Made by a program: the position numbers and the translations under genes. Source: Apostichopus japonicus (taxonomy: Eukaryota; Echinodermata; Holothuroidea; Aspidochirotida; Stichopodidae). Taken from it: a stretch of 64,000 nucleotides of DNA. Shown here piece after piece: positions 1 to 11,100 of the stretch; the first letter of the stretch is position 1; each line of letters begins with the position of its first letter. The DNA is taken from positions 10,455,001 through 10,519,000 of the forward strand of contig NC_092562.1 of assembly GCF_037975245.1 (NCBI RefSeq), read 5' to 3'. The notes beneath the pieces were generated by a model. That model made no database searches and was not told the origin of the DNA. It saw only the letters and a list, made by a program, of their open reading frames with translations.

Positions 1-3000
1 TGTAAGAAATTTTAATATAAGATTCCAAATTTTGTATCACAGCCCGCTACCATTTTTACTCGTACCAGTATTTTTCAAGTCTCTTGGAGATTGCTTTCAA
101 AATCATTTATCATGTAATAGTTTTTTTATTTTTTTTATAATACTGCATCAATTCATTTTTAGTGAAAAGTAAAGGCAAATTTTTTTATTTTTCAGTTTTG
201 TAGCAATGTTAGTATTTTTGAAATGATTTTTAAAATGACGATTTTTTGTTTATATACTTCTGTGTCTCCTTTGATCATTGATACGTACAACATGACAATA
301 ACTTTGATCTGAGATAATTGAGGCAGATCTATTTGCAAATCATCATACAGGGTATGTTTTTCCTTGCTTTGTTTAAATTTCAAAACAAATATTTATTGGA
401 AAACAAAGTGAAAAAAAAGTGCCTTTCATCTGTAGGCATTTATTTACAATAGCACATCTTTCATGTTACAGTATTTACACACACACACACAAAATTAAAA
501 AAAAAAATCAGGAATTATGCAACAACTGTCTTGCCATGGGAGACTTAAAACCTTATCCACGATTTGGACATTTGATAAAAAGAAACCTTATATTTGTCTT
601 GTTAGCACTATGATTGAAATGTTAGGTCATATCTTACAGACATTTACACAAATTTGTTATTGCCCATTTTTATTTGACTTGTTTTTTTCCTTTGACAGCA
701 ATGGTGCTACATCAATGAACATACATATATTACAGTATGTGTGATCATGACCAGGACACATATTTTTTTAATTTATGAAATTACTTTCAAATTATTATGT
801 GTATAATTTTGTTGGATTGGGGGGGGGAGTCATTTTAAGCTTGAGGAAGTATGAGTAAAAGTTGTAAAATCCAAAAGAAATTTAAAGTTTATCAAAATGT
901 GAGGTTTAAAAGAGACCTACATGCAGTTAGTTCAAGAAATACATTTTCATTTCCAGTCATCCTACAGCATGTTCTGTTACCGACAAAGTTTGAGATTTAT
1001 TAATCCCAGTACAGTACATCATACAGTCTGTTTATATATTTTTTTACATTGAATACCTGTAGGAGTAACAGTGCATGCTCCCTGCATCACCAGGACCTGA
1101 GGAGATGGGACCCAATATTAAAAAGGGGAACCAGGGTTAATAAGGGGATCCAGGAAGATGTGAAGGGGCCCAGGAATTGCCAGAAATGTGTTAAAAAATT
1201 GTACACTCTCATCTGCAGGAGGAATGCATGGGGACAGGTCCAAGGCTCCAAACCTCAGCCCATCACAATTGAAATCACTCTGTGAAATCCCTGTGTGGTT
1301 ATATATCATTTTCAACCTTGCAGATAACATCTCTTCATACAGTTACCCTTCCCATAGTTATAAAATGATTTTCAAGTTGACCCCCACCCCCCTCCCCCCC
1401 CCACAAGAAAAGAAGAGTAATCCATGTATGACATCACACATTATTGCACAATATTTACATCCAGATAAAAGTGGATACAATTCAATATATATATGGTCTC
1501 TAGAACAGAAAGTCTGGAGTTGAACCAATGTTCTTCATTTCAAGACTGAAAAAAGTCTGTGGTACACATTTCCTTTTTATAAGCCCCAGACCGATTTTGT
1601 TTTAATTTGAATCCTAATTGTAAAGAGAAATTATGTTTTTCTTGTAAATTTATGTATCCATTAATTTTTTCCCTTAATCTTTCTTCCTCCATCGTATAAT
1701 TCTTTTCTTTTTTTTTTTACTATTTTCCTGTATTCCTAATTGTATACATTCACTGGAACATTATGCATAACCTTATAGCAACATCGATTGGTGATCATTT
1801 TTTATAAAAATCTCAAAATTAAATCGTGACAATTCTCAGAATGTGTTCTCATTTTCTTGACTTTTGGGGGGGGGGGTGGGAGGGGGTGGGTGGAGAAAGA
1901 GACTCCTATTTTGGGGAGTGGAAATTGCAAGAGCTTATTACAAATCTATTGTAATAATGGTTCCCATGCAGTGTGTCAAATGGGATATATAGGGAGGGGC
2001 GTTTTCTGTCTTGGCCGAAAAGTCCTTGAATTTCTCAAGTGCAGTCTGCAAAACTTGGGAAAGGCACTATTTGAACTCTTGACATCTTTTTACATGTATA
2101 TGAAGTTATGTAAATAGAATATTGTTAGGGGCATAAATCAAACTGTTGGAAAGTTATGTCCACAACATGCCATAATTTGGGTTCATCATGGTACTTTGGA
2201 TGTCCACCTCACCAATACTTAGCGAAAAGAGGTTAGCTTAGATGGCCATTTCCTAATTTCCAAAAAGGTGGAAAATTGCATACGTGGTCATAGGTAACCA
2301 CGTACATATTTATATGTGTGTGTGTGCTTTTAAAAATAATTTTCTATACAATCTAAACCGTTTTGCAAATACAGCAAATGCAAACAGATGAACACTTAAA
2401 AAACATGATCCTGTTTTTTTGGGGCCTGCAAAAACCTTTAACCAGAATATCAATGGTCTGTAGGGGCGCTTTCGGAACTAAGCGGAGCGCCACCACAGGT
2501 TGGCGCGGAGCGTACAGAAATTTTTTGAGTAAGGATACAGGTACTCCCTAGATCGGCGGAAATGGCGCTTAATTTCCGGGCCTTGCTAATTTGCAGATAA
2601 ACGAAGAATATGTAGGTGTCATCGCCATTTTACACCAACAAACTGTAACAAATGTCAATAGGTAGCAATAAAAAAGTCAATAATCACGAATAAGTAAAAA
2701 GTGGTAAAAAGCTGAAAAGGGTGCCAACAGTCCATTTCAGTCTGTTAGGGGGGGCATCCGCCCTCTGACTTTCTGGAAGCTCCGCCACTGCTTCAGTTCC
2801 CACTGTTTACAGTATACCCGAGGTAATTTGTATCAGATCTTTGGGCCAGAATCCAAAAAGGAGGACTAATCAAAGTCAGGCTGGAGGTTGCGACAGATGG
2901 AGAACAGAGTGCTCAAAAACAAGGGTTAAACTGGTAAACAAGTTGCAAGCCCTGGACAGAAGGGTCGGGGGGCAGGCCCTTTTAAGTCATCATTTTTCTC

Positions 3001-4063
3001 CCACCAATATGTTGAACTATAAATGAAATATCACCATCATCCGTGGAATAGCTGCCCCCTCTCCCACCCCCCCTCCCCTCGATGGGTTGTATATTGTTAT
3101 GTATTTGACTCTCCATGTTCAAACTTCTCCAAGCATTTTCAGGATTTTATGAGGCTTATGTCTTCTCCGAGACCTTTGACCTATTTATTGCATCAGAAGA
3201 TTTAAGAAGACGAAAGTACAGCTATTTTAGGTAATATGCTAAACTCTTTGATGGCATTACTGATCTGATAGACATTCAGATGGAAATTAGGAAACAAAGA
3301 GGGAAACAAAAAGGTACTTTGATGAGGATTGATAATATTCTTGTCCTCTCTAAGATATTTGACTTATTTATCACTTTTGCATCAGGGGGATTTAAAGGAA
3401 GACAGTACTTTTGAATACTTTCGGATATTTTAGATAATTTCCTCTCTTTTGATGGCAATACTGACAGGCATTCAGATGGAAAGGAAATAAAACAAAGGTA
3501 CTACGTACATACAACCAAAGATTGACAGTTAAACAAAGAAATCACCTGGTAGAGAACTGTTTATATATATGTATATTTAGCTAGCTTGATGGATGGTAAC
3601 AGGTTAGCAAAGATTATTGATAAGTAAGGCACACAATATCAAAATGAGAGCAATATTATAAACGACGACAACACAAAATATGGATAATTATGAAAAAGCA
3701 ATTATATGGAAGGCATATTTTGCTACTGTTTCAATGTCTAGTTGACATAACCACTGAACTATATTGTGCAATCGACACTCGGAGGTCAATAAACATAATC
3801 ATCACTGTACTGGAGTTATCAATCATTGTACAGTGCACCCTCGAAGTCAGATTGTATCGAGATACACCTGCAATTCATCAGATTACATTCAATAAATACG
3901 AAACGACCCTTTGCGTCGTATTTTAAGACTTCATCGTTCTCCTCCGATCCAGATTGTCGCAGGTACTGGACAGACTTTTGTGGTGCATTTTACTCAACGC
4001 TTCAGAGCTACATCTATCAAAGCAAACCTGTACCCTCAGATGTGCTACATAGTTCAGTTAAGT
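1..4063. other. Intergenic stretch without a recognisable gene
   Basis: No frame here looks like a protein family I recognise. The short open frames lack splice context and are broken by poly-T, poly-G and AC-rich tracts. A G-rich tract near 1864-1890 and a C-rich tract near 1380-1403 are simple-sequence features. A repeat at 2430-2794 is listed separately. The MTAP 3' untranslated region may reach into the right part, but I could not place its end. Confidence 0.5.
2430..2794 (+). repeat. Dispersed repeat ending in AGCTCCGCCACTG, copy 1
   Basis: The stretch closely resembles 49912-50315. Shared blocks in the same order are a segment reading 'AAGCGGAGCGCCACCA', a 'CTAGATCG' block, 'CTTGCTAATTTGCAG', 'AATAAAAAAGTCAATAAT', 'AAAAAGCTGAAAAGGG' and a final 'GGGGGGGCATCCGCCC' followed by the GCTCCGCCACTGCTT end. 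The left end seems truncated compared with the second copy, which keeps a TGGCGGAGCT inverted end. Probably a non-autonomous DNA transposon; the superfamily is not determined. Confidence 0.65.
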
Positions 4064-4074
4064 TTAGTTGATTA

Positions 4075-4520
4075 GAAAAAAGGATCAGGAGGGACACTTA
4101 AGTCCCCATCAAGGACCCTATAGAGAGAGAAAAAAAACTGAAGACACAAACACTCAGACCTAATTACAAGTGCTTGTCCAAAGCATTCTTAAACCCATTG
4201 ACACTACTTGCAAGTACAACTTTCTCAGGCAAACCATTCCACTCATTCACAACCCTATTAGAAAAATAGTTATGCCGAATATTAATCCTACTATGTGACT
4301 TTTGGGGTTTAAGACAATGACCTCTGGTACAACTACTGTTAGCAAACATGAAAAGTTGGTAAAGGTTCTGAAATATGTGAATATAACTTACTCTTTTAGC
4401 ATAATTCATAATATATATAAAAGCAGATAGTACCAATTGATATTGTTTACTGCTACACTTAAAGCCTAACATAACTGAATGTGAACTCTCATAGCTGCAT
4501 GCATTGTGACTGATGATCAA
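4075..4520 (-). mobile_element. 3' end of a non-LTR retrotransposon (LINE relic)
   Basis: A minus-strand frame ending at 4164 has the C-terminal signature of jockey/CR1/L2-type reverse-transcriptase polyproteins: a TRGH..K motif, then SR.N.R..YFS.RVVNEWN, then LPE.VV.A.SVN.FK..LD. This is the tail found after the RT domain in many invertebrate LINEs. The upstream RT domain is not present in the window, so this is a 5'-truncated copy. The 3' untranslated part continues to about 4075 and holds a pyrimidine-rich run on the minus strand. It lies downstream of MTAP in the same orientation and is not part of that gene. Confidence 0.75.
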
Positions 4521-5075
4521 AACACTTGTGACCTTTGCATATAACTATGGCGTCAGAGAAATGCTGTGACCAGGACCTCATCTTGAACAAACTTTTGGCA
4601 CAAAATACTGGGACCAATTTTCCTTTGACCATACAGTCAATGGTATGTAACTCTGTCTTGCACAGAAATTCCACTACTGCAGATGTGGTAGTTCTTGTGA
4701 TAGTACAGAACCTTACAGCAGTTTTAATATTTTATGACCAAAAACAGATCTCAAAATTAAAAATTGGTCTCAAAACTTTAAAAATTGCTACATGCAAAAA
4801 GTGAACACTATATTGTCCATTGATAAAGGGAAAATATGGAATGTAAGTTATGATGTACATTAGCAGTGTAGAAAGAGATATATTTGGTAGATAGGTATAG
4901 TACTGAAGTAAAAGACAAAACGATACTCCTTTATGTTTATATGCCTACTGGTTGAAAACCTGGATCACTACAACTCAACAGAACAACGACGATGTATTCA
5001 TGAATCACATGATCACATGATCAGGAACTTCATTCCTCCCCGTTTACCCATCACCAGACAGAGCAAGGTATGTGG

Positions 5076-5105
5076 TTATGTGAAAATGGCCCCTGTCGCT
5101 TTCTC
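5076..5105 (-). other. MTAP: Tentative last coding exon of MTAP
   Basis: After the exon ending at 6001 in phase 0 (residues ...VILEHK), the protein needs only about 10-15 more residues. On the minus strand a pyrimidine-rich acceptor ending in TCCACAG precedes an in-frame E-K-A-T-G-A-I-F-T-stop (stop at 5076-5078). This gives 288 aa in total, close to the human 283. The C-terminus is poorly conserved between species, so the match rests on length, phase and the acceptor rather than on sequence identity. Confidence 0.5.
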
Positions 5106-8100
5106 CTGTGGACAAGAAAAATTGAACAAGATGTGTGAATCATGGCCAAGGACAGGATGTAACGATCACCTGAAAATGATATTCCTCTTCCCCCTCCCCT
5201 ACCCTCTCCCCCCTCCCCCAAGTCAAATATGCCAAAGGTTAGTGAAATCTGGATGCATTTGAGATCGTTATAAAGAATGTGACAGTTACGATTAGTACAT
5301 CATATATAAAGTGCATACCTACCATGCAGTGGTGTAACCAGTTTGGGTGGATAAAATGCCAAATACAAATTTTCTTGTTACTTTTTATGACAATTGACCC
5401 TGCACATGGGTAGCAATTGTGTGAATTCCCAATTTGCTTTGGAAAAAAATGTTAAAAAATTCCTGTTTTACCGACGATTAGTACTGTGTGCAACCTTTGA
5501 GTCAAACTGAACAAAATGAAAATGGAAGTCAATGTTCTTTGAGGGATTTTAAACATTTCCAGGTGCTATTTCTCTTAAATTGGGAGACCATAAAAAAAAA
5601 AATTTTTTTTTAAATGGAAGAGCACTTAACTACTGTTTAAAGCCAGATCTTCCATTCGCCTCCGGCCAATGAAATTTGAGTATCGCCAAAATTTGCAATA
5701 GTTGGGTTTAACTGACCTTTCTGTTTAGACGGGGGTGGGGGGTGGGGAAGTGTTGGTGTTTAAATGTTTTCGTAGCAGTTTGGGTGTTGCCCATGAAAAC
5801 TGTTAAATATCAATAAATCAATCAGTCAGTATTTATATAGCGCTGATATCGTGGAACACTTCAAAAGCGAGTTGACAGAGAAATGTTTGAGGCTGTTTCT
5901 AGACACAAGTTCCCATGATACTGTCATTACTGTACAGGTTAATATTGAAACTATGAAGACAGGTAACATTGTTTGTATTAAACAAGTTTACCCACAATAC
6001 CTTGTGTTCCAGGATGACATCGTGCCAGTTTGTCGACGGCAGCTCCCGAATTACCTTCTTGAGAATCTTTTCGGCATTTTCGCTATTCTTTTGAAGTGTT
6101 TTCATCACCTTTGAGCAATCGACCTGAGGAAGCAATTGTTATCATCATGAAAGTAATGTTTCACTAAACAGGCCCTAACTATATAATCTGTCATTTAATG
6201 TTTCAAATAGTGTACACCTACGAAAGCATGTACTGCTACGCTGTCAAACTATATCCTGGGCAGCTCAAATTGTGCAACTGAATGTCAGAATACCCTAACA
6301 AGGTGATCTTAACAAAAAACGTTTAAAATTGAGAGGCAAACGTTTCTGTTCTTCGTAGTCAATGTATCGACACGCCATCACCGAAAGAATGCCTGGGCGA
6401 TTGAATAAGACGGAATAATGATAATAATTTATCATAATTAACAGTTCTAACATAGCGCAACTTACAATAAAGTCTCGCCGTGCTGTACTTAAACCTGGTC
6501 ATTGGTAACTTGTCACACACACACTTCAAAGTGTGCACAATTCAAACAATCTCTCCTGGGACACCACAGTGCACCACAGCCACGTGTTCCCTGGGGGACT
6601 TCCCATAGGGTGCACGCACAAACCGGCGCACGCAACTATATTTACAAGTCACCTCGCAAGTCCCCATTTATACATTTATATCGGTGAAGAGAGGCAATGG
6701 AGATAAAGTGCCTTGACCAAGGACACAACGCAATGCTCTGGCCATGGCTCGAACCTGTAATCCTTAGATCACAAGTCCACTACCTTAACCACTTTACCAC
6801 TACGCCCTCCGGAAGGCCAACGACGTGACTACTAGTACGTCAATTTTTTTTGGTTACAGCTACAAAAGTGCTGCCCCAGCATAGAGTGCATGGATGGATG
6901 TGGGTTAGACAATACATAAAATTATTTTTTAAGGGTTCATATGAGAATAATGGTCTGCATCAGTTGAAGTTAACCACTCAATCTTTGAGTTTTAAAGATG
7001 CATCGGAATAGGCAAAGGTTTGTACGATAAGTTACATTAGTTTATAAATTCAACTTAATATCTTGTAACAACAACAGTATGAAATACTACCAAAACTTGA
7101 AAAGATACACAATTATTCTATTTATGATATTTTGAATGATGATATTTCCTCTTCTTAAACCATCAAACGACTCACATGGTCTTGGGGATCCTCACGCCAG
7201 CTGTCGTAGTCTGTTGCCATAGCGATGGCAGCATAAGGTAGGCCCAGCTCGTTGGCTAGGACCACCTCTGGTACCGTGGTCATGTTGATGACATCGCCTT
7301 GCCACGACCTGAACATGATGCTCTCGGCCCTGGATGAGAACCTTGGTCCTTCGATGGTGACCATTGTGCCCTTCTCGTGACAGGGCAATTTCAACGATTT
7401 GACCGTCTTTATGAGGACCTGGAGAGATCGTTGGATGAAAAAGTTGTCTTATTTTGCTATTGAAAACAAAGTAGTTTTCTAACTTTCAAATCTTGAGAAA
7501 CAATTCGCAAGAATAGTTTCCCCTTTCTGTTTCTACCGATTTTTATAACATAATTCAGGGATGAGGCTGGGGTAAACAAGAAATCACAGACCTTTGCAAA
7601 AATTGCGGTATAGGGTCCAGTTTGCGTATGCTATAGTGTGTTAGGATAATAGTTTTTGTCCCCGAGGGTAGAAAAGAAATCACGGATTTTCCGCGAATTT
7701 GCGGAAAAAGCTCATACCTGATAATTAAATGATGAGGGTTAAAATGATATCATCTTCACAGACAGACCTATTTGTGGGACAATATGCTCTTGCTGTAAGA
7801 GAAAAAAATTACATGAATCAACATGCTGCTGCCCCTATCCCATGTGTTCATGGGGTACAGCACTACACTTTAAACACAAGATGTACTAGGTAACCCTCAA
7901 AAGGTACCAGCATGTCAATTCATACCTCTCTTAGTGGCTGACAGAATGGTTCCCCCATGGCAATATGAGAGACACCCTTCAAGTGTCCCTCCTTCCCATC
8001 GTAGAAGCTGCTCTCCCTCCTGTAAGTCCTGTCGATAAACTGGTCTATAATGACAACGTCTCCGGGCTCTATGTGTTCACGTAGAGATCCGCATGCTGTG

Positions 8101-11100
8101 GTTACTATTAACAGAGTGCAGCCTTCCTTATGTAAGGCAAATATATTAGCTCGGTAGTTGATGAAGGTCGGACTCTGTCCATGCTGTCTGTCGTGACTGT
8201 CAAAATAATTAGTGAGAAAAAGTTGAATGCAGTTCTACTGTATATATATGCCTTTTTGTACCACCACTTAACACAAATATATCCCTTATCAAAGAAGTTC
8301 ATAGCTTCACTAGTTAAAGCAGCATTTTGCATCCTTTTCTATGGTTTTTCTCAACCTCACTAATTCCACGATGCCATAACGACATACATAACTAGCTTAT
8401 CTATTCAATCTTACTTCAAATGGTGGCATAAAATTCGAAAAAATTTACAACTTTCAACTTTGTTTTTCTCTAAGATATTTTCCGTTGGGATCCAAATAAA
8501 CCTTGCCTATAATATGAATATTAAAAAGCTACGAGCGTCATTGGCCAATAGGTAATACAACACCATGATTGATTTGTGTAGATTGTCTATGGCAGTTGTA
8601 CCAGGGAGCTGTTAAGAGTCCAGGATGCTGGTTGTACCAAGTTACCAACTCAACATTTTGAATCTATTTTTAGCAACGTCTCATAACTAAACCTGCATCT
8701 CTGATTGGTTGAATTCAAACTAGTGGGTTGGGGGAACTGTGTGCGATTAATATTTAAATGTGTAATTTGCCAGACGACACTTTTCTCATTATCTGCAAAT
8801 GTCCTTAATTACTCACCAATTAACGCTTTTGGCAAGGAAAAAACTTGGCTTATATCTTAGTTTGCTGTTTTGTTATTGATATGTAAAAAACTTGATGGAC
8901 TTGTCAAAAAAATGGAAAACAGCGACAAAACATAAAATGCTGCTTTAAGATGCATTTCAAATTTAAATAAATAAACCCCAAAAAACTGGAGGATAAACCG
9001 AGGATTTCTGCTACTTTGCTTTCTTTCTCTCGCACAAAATTAATGGTAATACCAATTAAGGAATGTCTTGGAGCCCTACCAATTATTTATGATAGAATTG
9101 AATTTAACTTAAAATAACTTAACTTTTAGCTTTATGTTTACTCGTGAATGACGATTCTGGGAAGGTGCCTTTTTTGTTTATCGTGTTCAACCTAATTTGG
9201 TCGCCTTGGCAACCAAAGTAAATTGCGTGTTCATAGACTTAACTAGAAGTTATGTGTCAATATACAGTAGTTATGCACTTTCAGAGAGTGTCAAGTTTTT
9301 GATTCCATTGTGACTAGTTATTGATACAAGGAAACACATACCTTGTCCTCCCATATCAAGAAACCAAAAAAACTGGTTTTTTACTACAGTAATTTGCCCC
9401 AAAATATGCAATGATATGAATTTACCAACAGGTGATATATTACATACAGACTACAACAACAATGCCAAATTAGGACCGAAAGCATTTATTATAATAACTC
9501 ACTAGACCTACCGTGCTAGAAGTACACAATCAACATCGCCAATCTTCCCACAAATTAATTTGTCAGATGGCTGTAAAGGAAGAGCAAATTCTCTGTTTGC
9601 AAAAACATTTTTCAAAATTTATAGATATTAAACATTCGACAATAGTTAAACTGGCGCAACAGTGCAAGTGATAACAAAGGTTACATGAATTGCCCAAAAA
9701 ATGTCTCAATAAATTAATAATATTGTTCAGAAGGAAACTTCAAAGAAAAAGTCAAAGAAATATGTATTTTTCCCTCCCACATGTCTCATTAATCATAACA
9801 GGTTCATTGGCAGATGCTTAAAGATTGATATGAACTGTAGCATACTAATAGGGGAGGGAGGGGGGGTGCTTTTTACCAACATCTCCAAAAGTTTCAAATT
9901 AGGTTGAGCACTCAGTTTGTATTAAAGTGTTGCAAATCATGATTGCTACTGTTTGGGGCTTGACATGGGTGTTAACTGACATCAAAAATAATTACAAACA
10001 TAATAAAGTTATTAATATCAATGAATTGACAACAGAGTGTCACATGTTAGTTCTGACTCGTTATTTGTCATTTTTTTTTAATCAACACTTGATCTCATTA
10101 GACTTCCGTATTTTAATTCACACAACTTTTCCAGTAAATAAAAACTCTGCAATTTGGAATTGCATTTTACACATGAAATTATTTTCTATTTTAATTATTG
10201 AACAGGAAACTTCTAGCTTTTAATACTGACAAAAACAAAATTTCTCACCTGGCCATATGGAGTGTCAACTGATTTTTCTGACCGATCGGTCAAGATGTCA
10301 GGGTCGTCAAGACCACTTCCTCCGATTATACCGATCTGGGTAATGAAGGCAAAACTACTTTCACCAAACAGCTACTCATTAATCAAACTTAACTTTTACT
10401 AAGTCGTTATAAAAGTGGGCCACATTGATGCAGGACGGGGAGGGGAAGGGAATAGGTGTAAGCAAACAATAGACAATGTTCTTTGAACTGGCATTTCATT
10501 CCAAGGGGCATCTGTAGTTTCTTTGAGGACAATTTCATCAGGTAAGTGATACATATTTTCTGGTGGAGGGTGAAGTTGAGAATGGAGAGGGGAAGCGATA
10601 CTGCCATTGATAGAATGCTTCAATGTGTCTGCAGAAAATGTTAATGTAATTTTAATAATTGTAGGAAATGGAACTTTACAGCTCTTTCATTAATGTTCAA
10701 AGTACAGTCCTGTCCACGCCATCTTACAAAAAGAATAAATGCAAGTATATATACTCTGAAACATATGGTCAGTAGCAGTCTGGGGGAGGGGGGAGGGGGG
10801 CTTAATTTAGGCGCCTACTTGATCAGGGTTTGTAACTAGCGATGAACTACGTCTTACAATGTTATCAGGTCAAATGACAAATCAAGCAGTTTAAATACAC
10901 AACTCCATCATGACTCTTCATTTTATCAAAGGCTTCAAAGCAATGCAACTAGTACTGTACTATGGTGTGATAATGATGTAACAACACAATTTACTAATAC
11001 AAGAATAAATCTAGTTTCAGCATATAGTATACACACATGGGATCACCTATGCCATACCCCAATGTGAGTGTGGCATATTTAATTAAGCCTAACCTTCATC

